Assembly: GCA_002168225.1 (NCBI GenBank)
Contig: NHBH01000009.1
Location: 381,609-445,608, forward strand
Direction: 5' to 3'
DNA length: 64,000 nt
Source: Micavibrio sp. TMED2
GTDB lineage: Bacteria; Pseudomonadota; Alphaproteobacteria; TMED2
Made by a program: the position numbers and the translations under genes. The notes under the pieces are model-generated. The model was not told the DNA's origin, searched no databases, and was given only the letters and a program-made list of their open reading frames with translations. Within the stretch, counting starts at the first letter, position 1, and each line of letters begins with the position of its first letter. Positions 24,981 to 33,482 of the stretch are shown here, one piece after another.

Positions 24981-26018
24981 TCAGTCTTCCAGATAGAGTT
25001 TCAACTGTTCAGCCGCCTGATGCAGGGCTGCTCTGGTTGCGGGTACACGGCTGAGGGCGTTGAGCAGACCGAAATCGTGGATCATGCCGTTGTACCGGGT
25101 TGCCGTGACGGTCACGCCAGCCGCATCAAGCTTGCGGGCATAGGCCTCACCTTCATCACGTAAGACATCCTTCTCTGCTGTAATCACCAGTGTTGGTGGC
25201 AGGCCCGCCAGTTGCGCGCGATCTGCCTGCAATGGCGAGGCGGTGATCTCGGCCCGTTCCGCAGGGTCGGTGGTATAGGCATCCCAGAACCACTTCATCA
25301 TGTTGCGGGTCAGGAAGTGCCCATCGGCAAATTCCTTGTATGAAGCGCTGTCGAAATCGGCATTGGTGACCGGCCAGAACAGAATTTGTGCCTTCAGTTC
25401 CGGGCCACCCTCCAGCTTTGCCTTCAGGGCGGTGACGGCTGCCATATTGCCGCCGACACTGTTGCCGACCACGGCAAGCCGGGCACCATCGACACCGATC
25501 TCGGCACCATGTTCTGCAACCCATTTTGTTGCGGCATAGGCCTGGTTGATCGCAACCGGATAGCGTGCTTCCGGTGATGGATCATAGTTGACGAAGATTG
25601 CGGTATAGCCGGTATCGGCAACCAGATCGCGTACGAAGCGTTCATGGGTCGGGTAGTCGCCAAGTATCCAGCCGCCGCCATGGAAGAACATGAAGGCCGG
25701 GCGTCCGCTTTCGGCATTCTCGGGCCGTACAATGGTCAGGCTGATTTCCTCTCCATCGACCGTGATAATCTTTTCTGAAACATCGGCGGGGGCCAGCAGG
25801 TTGTCATCATCGGCTTGTGCACCGATCAGCACCTGCCGGGCTTCCTGTGGGGACAGGGTTTCCATTGCAGGACCACCGCCTGCCGCAAGTGCCTCCAGAA
25901 ACGACTGGGTTGTATGCTCAATGCCGGGGCTGCCTGCCGTCAGGTCATTGGATGGTTTGCCAAAAGGGTGGGCCAGAATGGCGCTTGTACTGGTGATATT
26001 CCGATCTTCATTGCTCAT
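24981..26018 (-). CDS. Alpha/beta hydrolase, hormone-sensitive-lipase-type esterase
   Basis: 345 residues. The oxyanion motif HGGGW is at residues 113-117, the nucleophile Ser187 sits in GNSVGG, an acid residue is expected near the late strand (TAEKDVLRDEGE), and the catalytic His is in MIHDFGLL. These define the HSL (bacterial family IV) esterases for short acyl esters. AAGGAACAAG precedes the ATG. It lies 80 bp downstream of the MarR/OhrR-like gene on the same strand, and a 24-bp palindrome fills the gap, so its expression is probably controlled by that repressor. Confidence 0.92.
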   Translation of the reverse strand: MSNEDRNITSTSAILAHPFGKPSNDLTAGSPGIEHTTQSFLEALAAGGGPAMETLSPQEARQVLIGAQADDDNLLAPADVSEKIITVDGEEISLTIVRPENAESGRPAFMFFHGGGWILGDYPTHERFVRDLVADTGYTAIFVNYDPSPEARYPVAINQAYAATKWVAEHGAEIGVDGARLAVVGNSVGGNMAAVTALKAKLEGGPELKAQILFWPVTNADFDSASYKEFADGHFLTRNMMKWFWDAYTTDPAERAEITASPLQADRAQLAGLPPTLVITAEKDVLRDEGEAYARKLDAAGVTVTATRYNGMIHDFGLLNALSRVPATRAALHQAAEQLKLYLED

Positions 26019-26047
26019 TATCTTGTTCCTTCTTGTACATCGTGTGA

Positions 26048-26071
26048 ATAAATATCGCGAGCGATATTTAT
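26048..26071. promoter_or_regulatory. 24-bp perfect palindrome, probable MarR/OhrR operator
   Basis: Arms ATAAATATCGC and GCGATATTTAT are perfect reverse complements with a 2-bp GA spacer. The site is 30 bp upstream of the esterase start and 28 bp after the MarR/OhrR-like gene. Palindrome size and AT-rich flanks with a CG-rich centre suit a MarR-family dimer. Confidence 0.75.
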
Positions 26072-26098
26072 AGGTAAAAAAAGGGAGGCCAAGCTACA

Positions 26099-26551
26099 TC
26101 ATGATGCTGACTTAAATAGACTGGCCCGTACCTCGTTCAACCTGTCCCGGAGGTCGGCGATTTCTGTCAGTGAACAGTCCATCGCTTCCCCGACACAGGC
26201 AGGGATATGTGATGCGGTTGCTTTCAGCTCCTGACCTTCCCCGGTCAGGGTGACAATCACCTGACGCTCATCCTCAATCGAGCGGGTGCGCTTGATCAAA
26301 CCACGCGCTTCCAGTCGTTTGAGCAGGGGAGTCAGGGTCGTCGTCTCCAGAAACAAACGGTCACAGATTTCGGAGACATTCACGCCGTCCTTCTCCCACA
26401 GGACCAGCATGACCAGATACTGCGGATAGGTCAGATTCAGGTCCTTCAACAGACCGCGATAGACTTTATTCAGGCCCAGCTGGGTTGAATAAAGGGCGAA
26501 GCACAGTTGTGCATCGAGGGTCTGAAGTTTGCTGTCTGTGGTTTGGGTCAT
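26099..26551 (-). CDS. MarR-family regulator, OhrR-like
   Basis: About 150 residues from the ATG at 26551, which has GGAG at good spacing; an in-frame ATG at 26578 would add nine residues. LCFALYSTQLGLNKVYRGLL near residues 16-35 is the OhrR hallmark, with Cys17 at the position of the peroxide-reactive cysteine. LTYPQYLVMLVLWEKDGVNVSEIC, TTLTPLLKRLEARGLIKR and DERQVIVTLTGEG form the winged helix. OhrR proteins release DNA on oxidation by organic hydroperoxides. Here the neighbour is an esterase instead of the usual ohr peroxidase. Operator-like sequences lie on both sides of the gene. Confidence 0.88.
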   Translation of the reverse strand: MTQTTDSKLQTLDAQLCFALYSTQLGLNKVYRGLLKDLNLTYPQYLVMLVLWEKDGVNVSEICDRLFLETTTLTPLLKRLEARGLIKRTRSIEDERQVIVTLTGEGQELKATASHIPACVGEAMDCSLTEIADLRDRLNEVRASLFKSAS

Positions 26552-26591
26552 CGTTATGTCTCCACTCTCTGACCCCATATTTAAATAGCGC

Positions 26592-26615
26592 GCGATATAA
26601 AGTCAAGCGATATAA
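26592..26615. promoter_or_regulatory. Tandem half-sites upstream of the OhrR-like gene
   Basis: GCGATATAA occurs at 26592-26600 and again at 26607-26615, a 15-bp period. Both match the right arm of the palindrome at 26048-26071. The position just upstream of the regulator start suggests autoregulation. Confidence 0.5.
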
Positions 26616-26663
26616 TTCACCAAAATAAGCCGAATGGTTTCAGTGCATATCAGCGAATTGATT

Positions 26664-29138
26664 TCAAACGATAAATCGGCTGTAGCTGCCATAGCTGCCG
26701 GTAATGCGACCCTTGGGAAGGCTGAGCAGAATGATGGCAATTCCCGCGACTATGGTTGCGACCAGATGCAATCCGGTAATGCCATACACGAAGGGCACGA
26801 TCAGCAGACCCGCGGCGAACAGGATGTTGAGGAACCTTACCGGACGGGCAACATCTGCCATTGCCGTCACGGCCACGGTCAGGACCATTGCCCCGATCAG
26901 ATGCTCGGCATTGGCCATGTCTCCACTGCTGTCAAGTGTCAGCCGGGTAAACATCAGCCAGATACCCACCAGCATGGTCAGAGCAAGTGTCCATGGCAGA
27001 CTGATGCCACCTGTCCAGGTATCCTTGATGATCGCCAGTGGTGTGGCGGTGAACTCGTTTTCCGGTGGCAGCTCATCCCGACCGTCATCGGTATCGCCGA
27101 CAAACAGCGTGCGCAGCAGACTGTGTCCCTGGGTTTTACGCCGGATCAGGAACTGGGTAGTGGCAACAAGCTCATCAAGCGAATAGGGGATCTGCAACAG
27201 CATGGCCGATGCCGCAATCAGGCAGAGGGTGCACCAGGTATCCAGTATGATCGGCTGGATGATGATAAAGGTTATCGAGACCGCACCCAGTGGCACAATC
27301 ATGATGCCAAAGATCAGTACCAGCCAGGGCATCGTGCGCCAGCGCTGGCGTGACCCGATGAAGCCGATCAGGATCTCCAGCATGTAGGTAACCGCTCCGA
27401 GCCCGGCATCGGGCACCGGCCATGCTTCCGATACGCTGGACGTGATGATTTCCTCGGTTCCGTTCTTCTCAGGGCTTGCCGGGCCGGTGAAAAACGGCTC
27501 CCAGACCGTATCGATATAGCCGAGCTGATAGGCTGCGAGATACCGCGAGACATGCAGGCCGATGAAGGCCAGCAGGATAATCGGCAGGCGTTGCAGCCAG
27601 TCTGATGGAGAAAAGTCCCAACCGGGTGGAATGGTCGGGCCGGTCTGGCTGGCAACGGCTGAAACACCCGGTGCCGGTCTTGTCAATACCGCCAGGCCGA
27701 TCGCCAGCATGCCGCACAGGGTGCCACTGTGATAGGCAAGTGCCGATGGCGCCCAGAAAACCAGCGGTGCCATCAACAGCCAGCAGCCAATGATTGCCGA
27801 TGCCCATCGGGCCCAGCCCATGCGCCATGACAGTGAGATAAAGCTGAAAATGATGAGTGCGATGCCGGATACAATGTCACTAACGGTCATCGCGGTGGTT
27901 TCATAACCCATGAGCAGCGGTGCGGTGATCAGCCAGCTGCCCACACCCATATTCAGGAAATGCGCCCAGAGATTCTGCTGATGTTGATGGCGATAGAGGC
28001 GCTCGTGGTTGCTGCGCACCGTTTCACCATCATCACCATGTTCTTCTGCATGCCGCAGCCATGGGGGTGGGGTAATGCCATTCGCCTGATACCAGCCATG
28101 GGCATCGTCCTTCAGGGTCGCGATCAACGACTCCAGATCATCATGGAGATTGTGTTTCGGTTCCCAGCCAAGCAGGTCGCGCGCCCGTGCTATGTCGAGA
28201 GCATAATGATCCTCGGCCATGTCGATCATGAACGGGCGGATAAAGGGCTTTTCGCCATCATCAATCGCATCGGGCACGACGGGTTCGGAGGCAACCTCAA
28301 CCGCCGATCCCAGTTTGGCCAGCGGTTGGGGCAGGGAAATGGTCCGCCATTCCTTCTCGCCATGAATGAGATTGCCGATACGCTCCTGCAGCCGTTCATA
28401 GCTGACACCTTCCGGCTCGCCAATCAGGATGGTGGTTTGTTCGGGCAGCTCCTGTCGCCGGTCAACAACCCGCTGCATGGCATTGATCATATCCTCGCGA
28501 TGCAGCATCGACTGGCCTGCAGAAAAGTCACCGGCATAGACATGGGATTTGAGTTCCCGTTCATAAATCCGCGCAATCTGGTTTGACAGGGTCGGAACGG
28601 CGGTTTTGTCATCATAAAGCCCGGCCAGATGCAGCAATGTATAGGGCATGTCGCCAGCCTCGTTCCGGATGACCTCCTCTGCTGCTGCCTTGGATTGCGG
28701 GTAGGCCCATTTCGGGGCTATCGGCTGCTCTTCGGTAATCAGTTCCCCTGGTTTGACGGGTTCATGCACAAGCATCGTGCCGGAATAGATGAACCGCTCA
28801 ACTGTGTAGTGCTGCAGTGCCCGGACCAGATGCCGGGTGCCGTCGACATTGACCGCCTGATACATCGGATGGTCCTTGCCGGTGAAATCAAAATAGGCTG
28901 CCAGATGGATGACGGCGGCAAATGACGTGCCGAATTGCTCTGCAACTTTTGTCAGGGCCAGTTCAACTGATGCGGGATTGGTGATGTCCATTTCAAGGCA
29001 GGGGAAATCCGTGCCATCGCATTCTATGTCCAATCCGACAACATCATAGCGATCGGTCAGAGCATCGCACAGGGCGCGTCCAATGGAACCGGCAGCGCCG
29101 GTAATGAGGACAACGGGTTTACCGCCGGGACTGCTCAT
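26664..29138 (-). CDS. Fusion protein: NAD-dependent SDR epimerase, SPW-type membrane segment and VKOR-like domain
   Basis: About 824 residues from the ATG at 29138; an ATG at 29171 and one at 29294 are alternatives. The soluble N-terminal third is an extended SDR with VVLITGAAGSIGRALCDAL, AAVIHLAAYFDF, a serine at the YSGTMLVHE position and YPQSKAAAEE (YxxxK). From about residue 400 there are paired hydrophobic segments beginning GVGSWLITAPLLMGYE, the SPW-repeat pattern. Then comes a VKOR-like bundle whose WCTLC motif is Cys636-Cys639. A loop cysteine pair needed for normal VKOR electron relay is not seen. It probably links a sugar- or lipid-type substrate reaction to the membrane or thiol redox state. 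Function is inferred from domains only. Confidence 0.8.
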   Translation of the reverse strand: MSSPGGKPVVLITGAAGSIGRALCDALTDRYDVVGLDIECDGTDFPCLEMDITNPASVELALTKVAEQFGTSFAAVIHLAAYFDFTGKDHPMYQAVNVDGTRHLVRALQHYTVERFIYSGTMLVHEPVKPGELITEEQPIAPKWAYPQSKAAAEEVIRNEAGDMPYTLLHLAGLYDDKTAVPTLSNQIARIYERELKSHVYAGDFSAGQSMLHREDMINAMQRVVDRRQELPEQTTILIGEPEGVSYERLQERIGNLIHGEKEWRTISLPQPLAKLGSAVEVASEPVVPDAIDDGEKPFIRPFMIDMAEDHYALDIARARDLLGWEPKHNLHDDLESLIATLKDDAHGWYQANGITPPPWLRHAEEHGDDGETVRSNHERLYRHQHQQNLWAHFLNMGVGSWLITAPLLMGYETTAMTVSDIVSGIALIIFSFISLSWRMGWARWASAIIGCWLLMAPLVFWAPSALAYHSGTLCGMLAIGLAVLTRPAPGVSAVASQTGPTIPPGWDFSPSDWLQRLPIILLAFIGLHVSRYLAAYQLGYIDTVWEPFFTGPASPEKNGTEEIITSSVSEAWPVPDAGLGAVTYMLEILIGFIGSRQRWRTMPWLVLIFGIMIVPLGAVSITFIIIQPIILDTWCTLCLIAASAMLLQIPYSLDELVATTQFLIRRKTQGHSLLRTLFVGDTDDGRDELPPENEFTATPLAIIKDTWTGGISLPWTLALTMLVGIWLMFTRLTLDSSGDMANAEHLIGAMVLTVAVTAMADVARPVRFLNILFAAGLLIVPFVYGITGLHLVATIVAGIAIILLSLPKGRITGSYGSYSRFIV

Positions 29139-29316
29139 CGTTTGCCCGTCTTGATCAGAGGTTTCTGCCATTGCCAGCCGGATGTGTATTGCACAATCAG
29201 GTCGGTCATCATCCATCTGCCGATTGAATATGATTGAGGACGGTGGCGCATGCTTAGCTAACGCGACATACGCCATCACGTTCCGGCAGGTCATCCGGCA
29301 GGACGGGTAATTTTAA

Positions 29317-29341
29317 TTGCAAATGAGTAGCAATATCATTT
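29317..29341. promoter_or_regulatory. Fur-box-like site upstream of the first imelysin gene
   Basis: The stretch contains TTGC...GCAA and AAATGA...TCATTT inverted repeats, and on the reverse strand reads CTCATTTGCAA, as in many proteobacterial Fur sites. It lies about 80 bp before the ATG. The match is imperfect. Confidence 0.45.
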
Positions 29342-29419
29342 CGGCTGCGGTAAACAATCGGCGTTCGGATTACTCATATTCTGAAAACCATTTCTGAAAA
29401 ATTCCTGCGGGAGAGATTG

Positions 29420-30697
29420 ATGAAACAACAGATCATGGCGGGGCTGATCGGCCTTGCTGCCTCAGTCACCTTTGGCGCAACCGCCGTCGCAAACCCTGAT
29501 TACCGTGGCGTGTCAGAGAACTATGCCAATATTGCCCACGCCATGTATGGCGATGCCCTGATCACCGCCAACAAGCTGAAAACGGCGGTTGATGCACTGG
29601 TTGCCGACCCGTCACCGGCCACGCTTGCCTATGCTCGCGGTTCATGGTTGGCGGCACGGGTGCCATACCAGCAGACCGAGGGCTACCGTTTCGGCAACGC
29701 CATGGTCGATGACTGGGAGGGCCGCGTGAATGCCTGGCCACTCGATGAAGGTCTGATCGATTATGTGGATAGCGACAGCTATGGCGCCGAGAGCGATACC
29801 AACCGCCTCTACACCGCCAATGTGATTGCCAACAAGTCCCTGCGTTTTGGCGGCGAGACCGTTGATGCGACGGAGATTACCCCGGCACTGCTGCAGGACA
29901 GCCTGCATGAGGCCGACAATATCGAGGCCAATGTCGCGACCGGTTACCATGCAATCGAGTTTCTGCTCTGGGGTCAGGATCTGAATGGTACCGAGGCCGG
30001 TGCCGGTAATCGTCCCTATACCGATTTCGACACTGCAAACTGCACCGGTGGTAATTGTGACCGCCGTATCGCCTATCTGCAGGCGGCAACCGATCTGCTG
30101 ATTGCCGATCTTGAAGAGATGGTTGAGGCCTGGGATCAGAATGGTGCAGCCCGTCTCGCGGTGACGGAAGCCGATGGCCCGGATGCGCTGGCAACTATTA
30201 TCACCGGGCTTGGCTCGCTGTCCTATGGCGAGCTGGCGGGTGAGCGGATGCAGCTCGGCCTGCTGCTCAACGATCCCGAGGAAGAGCACGACTGTTTTGC
30301 CGATAACACCCATAACAGCCATTACTACGATCAGGCCGGGATGCAGGCGATCTATACCGGTCGCTATACCCGGGTTGATGGCCGTCAGGTCTCCGGCCCG
30401 TCAGTGGCATCGGTTGTGGCGGAAGCCAACCCAGAGCTGAACCGCGATGTGCTGACCGCCCTGTCCAATACCCATGACAAGATGGATGTCATGAAGGCGG
30501 CTGCCGATGGCGGCATGGCATACGATCAGATGCTGGCCTCTGACAACCCTGTCGGCAATGCGATCGTACAGGATGTGATCGACGCTCTGACCGCACAGGC
30601 GAAGCAGTTCGAAGCAGTGGTTGCTGCCCTCGGCCTGAATGTCAGCGAGTTTGAAGGCTCGGACAGCCTCGACGATCCGAATGCTGTCTTCCAGTAA
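29420..30697 (+). CDS. Imelysin-family periplasmic protein (IrpA/ICMP-like)
   Basis: 425 residues from the ATG at 29420 with GGGAGAG upstream. A signal peptide (MKQQIMAGLIGLAASVTFGA, cleavage near VANP) is followed by the helical imelysin fold. The diagnostic GxHxxE motif is present in GYHAIEFLLWGQDL, and a second conserved region reads DDWEGRVNAWPLDEGLIDYV. The family is iron-regulated and implicated in iron uptake, possibly as an EfeO-like metal-binding protein; the protease label is doubtful. The upstream Fur-like site and a second imelysin gene at 35071 support a role in iron acquisition. A strong terminator follows. Confidence 0.92.
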   Translation: MKQQIMAGLIGLAASVTFGATAVANPDYRGVSENYANIAHAMYGDALITANKLKTAVDALVADPSPATLAYARGSWLAARVPYQQTEGYRFGNAMVDDWEGRVNAWPLDEGLIDYVDSDSYGAESDTNRLYTANVIANKSLRFGGETVDATEITPALLQDSLHEADNIEANVATGYHAIEFLLWGQDLNGTEAGAGNRPYTDFDTANCTGGNCDRRIAYLQAATDLLIADLEEMVEAWDQNGAARLAVTEADGPDALATIITGLGSLSYGELAGERMQLGLLLNDPEEEHDCFADNTHNSHYYDQAGMQAIYTGRYTRVDGRQVSGPSVASVVAEANPELNRDVLTALSNTHDKMDVMKAAADGGMAYDQMLASDNPVGNAIVQDVIDALTAQAKQFEAVVAALGLNVSEFEGSDSLDDPNAVFQ

Positions 30698-30735
30698 GCA
30701 GCCTTACCTATAGGTAAATGCGTGGTAACACGTGA

Positions 30736-30768
30736 AAAGCCCGGTGCGACACGCACCGGGCTTTCTTG
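30736..30768 (+). terminator. Rho-independent terminator after the imelysin gene
   Basis: A 13-bp perfect stem (AAAGCCCGGTGCG / CGCACCGGGCTTT) with an ACA loop is followed by CTTG. It ends the first imelysin transcript. Confidence 0.8.
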
Positions 30769-30783
30769 TTAACAGACTGTTAA
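30769..30783. promoter_or_regulatory. 15-bp palindrome ahead of the MetOD1 gene
   Basis: TTAACAGACTGTTAA is a perfect inverted repeat with a single central base, located 140 bp upstream of the MetOD1-type gene. A second small inverted repeat (GGTAGC / GCTACC) at 30891-30909 directly precedes its ribosome site. Both could regulate the two-gene signalling unit; no protein can be named. Confidence 0.35.
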
Positions 30784-30923
30784 GATTTCCCACCCTATGA
30801 AGGGATTAACAACTTTCATGCATGATTGACGGCCAAGGCACTTTTGGTGAATTGTCTGCACAGGCAGAAGAAACAACAAGCCAAACTGCCGGTAGCTCGA
30901 ATTGCTACCCAAGGGGGGACATA

Positions 30924-31418
30924 ATGGGCGATACGCTCACAAGAGACAGTTTTCTGCGTAATCTGATCCTGAAGTTGGCCGAAAGCCTCGAGGATGTGGT
31001 CGGACCAGAGGATGCCGAGGGCTATGTCAGCATTGTCGGCGCGCAGATCGGCGAGGAAATCAACGCCCTCTACAAGTATGAAAAGGCAACCGAGCGTTTC
31101 GATCGGCAGCAGGTGGCCGAGGTTCTGGTTGACCTCAAGCGGCGGATCAATGGCGATTTCTTTATTGTCAATATTAACGAGGACGAGATCGTCCTCGGCA
31201 ATCGCACCTGTCCCTTCGGGGCGTCGGTTGAGGGCAAACAGTCGCTTTGCATGATGACCTCAAATGTATTTGGCACGATTGCTTCCGAGCATCTGGGCTA
31301 TGCGCGGGTGCATCTGCCTGAAACAATAGCTTCCGGTTGCAAGGAATGTCGGGTTGTAGTCTCTCTCAGGAAGGGTGAGGGGCCGGGCCGGGAATATTAC
31401 AGGGTATCCGATGAGTAA
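30924..31418 (+). CDS. Methanogen output domain 1 (MetOD1)-type regulatory protein
   Basis: 164 residues from the ATG at 30924, preceded by a very strong AAGGGGGG. The N-terminal half is helical (SFLRNLILKLAESLEDVVG, then YVSIVGAQIGEEINALYKYE). The C-terminal half has cysteines in RTCPFGASVE, SLCMMTSNVFG and ASGCKECRVVVSL, the layout of the MetOD1 domain found at the ends of signalling proteins. Four cysteines suggest a bound metal, Fe-S centre or thiol switch. Its stop overlaps the start of the hybrid kinase (ATGAGTAA), so the two are made together and probably work together. Its ligand is unknown. Confidence 0.75.
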   Translation: MGDTLTRDSFLRNLILKLAESLEDVVGPEDAEGYVSIVGAQIGEEINALYKYEKATERFDRQQVAEVLVDLKRRINGDFFIVNINEDEIVLGNRTCPFGASVEGKQSLCMMTSNVFGTIASEHLGYARVHLPETIASGCKECRVVVSLRKGEGPGREYYRVSDE

Positions 31419-33345
31419 TGAGGCCGCTGTCCGGTCTTTCACACGGACAACAAAGGTTCTGCCGACACCGGCCTTGCTGGTCACGCTCGATACGGAAGTG
31501 ATGGCCGTTAATGCTGCGGCATCAAAGCTCGGCTTTGATACCGGTAACATTCTGGCTGATGTCTTTGGCGAGAAGTTCCTGAAATTTGCCCAACTGGCTG
31601 CTCGGTCCAGTTCGCCCAGCTTCAGCCGCATAACGCTGGAGCATCTCGATACCAAGCATGATTTTCGGGTCTATGCTGGTGTTCTCGATATTGCCGAGGA
31701 TAAGACCGGTCGCACCTATCTCATCCTGTATATGGATGAGGGTCGGGCTGATCCGAGAGAATTTGCCGCCCTTACCCAGAAAATGAACGAACTGCGGGGC
31801 GAGATCGGCAAGCGTCGGGCGGTCGAGGAACTGCTCTGGACCATGCTGGATACCGCCTTCGACGGTGTCGCCATGATCGACGGGCACGGCTTTATCGTTG
31901 AACACAACGACGCCTTTGCCGAGCTGTTTGGCCGGGAGTGGTTCGACGGCGAGCCGCTGGGCATCAGGAGCATTCTGCGCAGCGATCAGGGTAATTTCCT
32001 GCCGTCCCTGCCTGAAGGAACGCAGTCATCCGGCAATGTCAGGCGCATCGTCGATGTGACGGGCATCAAGTATTCGGGCGAACGCTTTCCGCTGGAGATA
32101 CAGATCAGCCAGCGCACCCTGCACGGCCAACGGGTGTATGTCCTCGTGGTTCGTGACCAGACCGAACAGCGGATGCTGCAACAACAGATCGTCGAGGCAC
32201 AGAAGCTGGAAGTTATCGGGCGTCTTGCCGGTGGCGTTGCCCATGATTTCAACAACCTGCTGACGGTTATTGCCGGCAATGCCGAACTGTTGTCGGAGAG
32301 CCTGCAGGCCCGGCCTGACCTCGCCGAATTCGCACAGGAGATCGGTATCGCTGCCGATCGCGGGGCCAAGCTTACCCAACGGTTGCTGGCCTTCAGCCGC
32401 AAGCAGCTCCTGCGACCGGTCAGGGTTGATATCAATGAACTGCTCGACAACCTCGTTGGTATCATCAATCGCCTGATCGGTGCTCATAACGAAATAGAAG
32501 TAATCAAGGCGGATGCCGCACAGCTGGTCGAAGTGGATGCGGCGCAGCTTGAACAGGCGATCCTGAATATCGCGATCAATGCCAAGGATGCCATGCCCAA
32601 TGGCGGACGTATTGTCATCAAGACCGCATGTACCGAGCTGGATGACAATTACTCGGTTCGCAATGTCGATGTGCAGCCCGGCCCCTATGTCATGATTTCA
32701 ATCACTGATACAGGTACCGGGATTGAGCCTGAGCATCTGAAACAGGTTTTTGAGCCGTTCTTCACCACCAAGGAAACCGGCAAGGGCACTGGTCTGGGCC
32801 TCAGTCAGGTTTTCGGCTTCGTCAAGCAGAGCCGGGGCCATGTGGCGGTCTATAGCGAGGTCGGGCTGGGTACCACGGTGACCATCTATCTGCCTGCGGT
32901 TGCAGGTAAGGCATCGGCTATGTCGGCGACGGAGCCTGTCGGTGTTGCCTGGCGACCCGGAGCGGCGCAAGAAGAGGCGGTGCCAACGGGCTTTACCGTC
33001 TTGCTGGTCGAGGATGACGAGAGCGTGCGGAGCTTCACCCGCTCAACGCTCAAGCGTATGGGGCTGACTGTGATTGATGTGGAGGATGTCGCTGCCGCTC
33101 TTGCTGTGCTGGCGGAAAATTCTTCCATCCAACTGGTGCTCTCCGATGTTGCCTTGCCCGGCGGCGCGACCGGATGGGACTTGTGGCGTGAGGTGCGAGC
33201 GACATATCCCGATATCCGTGTGGTGCTGGCGTCCGGCTACCCGATGGAGACCATGGCCGAGCGGGTGACGGAAGACGAATTGCCCGATTTCATCCAGAAA
33301 CCGTATTCCCGGCGCGATCTGATCAAATATATCCGGCTGGATTAG
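31411..33345 (+). CDS. PAS-containing hybrid histidine kinase with C-terminal receiver
   Basis: 644 residues without clear membrane segments, so probably cytoplasmic. The N-terminus has PAS-like regions ([20 protein letters not shown] and [22 protein letters not shown]). A coiled linker leads to the H-box [15 protein letters not shown] with His278, then N-box ([14 protein letters not shown]), G1 (ITDTGTGI), F ([18 protein letters not shown]) and G2 boxes. The receiver begins [10 protein letters not shown], with phosphoacceptor Asp579 in LSDVALPGG and a lysine in FIQKPYS. No output domain is fused, so it may signal through another protein. It is translationally coupled to the MetOD1 gene, which is its best candidate partner or sensor. 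Confidence 0.92.
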   Translation: MSNEAAVRSFTRTTKVLPTPALLVTLDTEVMAVNAAASKLGFDTGNILADVFGEKFLKFAQLAARSSSPSFSRITLEHLDTKHDFRVYAGVLDIAEDKTGRTYLILYMDEGRADPREFAALTQKMNELRGEIGKRRAVEELLWTMLDTAFDGVAMIDGHGFIVEHNDAFAELFGREWFDGEPLGIRSILRSDQGNFLPSLPEGTQSSGNVRRIVDVTGIKYSGERFPLEIQISQRTLHGQRVYVLVVRDQTEQRMLQQQIVEAQKLEVIGRLAGGVAHDFNNLLTVIAGNAELLSESLQARPDLAEFAQEIGIAADRGAKLTQRLLAFSRKQLLRPVRVDINELLDNLVGIINRLIGAHNEIEVIKADAAQLVEVDAAQLEQAILNIAINAKDAMPNGGRIVIKTACTELDDNYSVRNVDVQPGPYVMISITDTGTGIEPEHLKQVFEPFFTTKETGKGTGLGLSQVFGFVKQSRGHVAVYSEVGLGTTVTIYLPAVAGKASAMSATEPVGVAWRPGAAQEEAVPTGFTVLLVEDDESVRSFTRSTLKRMGLTVIDVEDVAAALAVLAENSSIQLVLSDVALPGGATGWDLWREVRATYPDIRVVLASGYPMETMAERVTEDELPDFIQKPYSRRDLIKYIRLD

Positions 33346-33407
33346 GGCTGCGACAGTTGGTGTCACGGTTTGTCGCCCGCTCGCCCCTATGAACCCGGAT
33401 TGGTTTC

Positions 33408-33430
33408 TGATAATCATTCTCAATAATATC
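33408..33430. promoter_or_regulatory. Probable Fur box
   Basis: TGATAATCATTCTCAATA closely follows the proteobacterial Fur consensus (GATAATGATAATCATTATC-like, with the common AATCATTCTCA variant). It lies about 55 bp before the di-heme oxidoreductase gene, which starts a three-gene operon with imelysin and DUF1513 genes. Confidence 0.7.
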
Positions 33431-33482
33431 TGAAGCCCGCAGGCCGCTCGCGCCGCCTGCCAACAACCGATACCGCATCCCA

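Noticed and set aside
26634..27353. 239-codon forward frame
   Set aside because: Opposite the membrane part of the SDR/VKOR fusion; its His/Gln-rich translation is a shadow pattern.
29420..30697. Imelysin as a secreted peptidase
   Set aside because: The GxHxxE motif alone is weak evidence for proteolysis, and the family and context point to iron handling.
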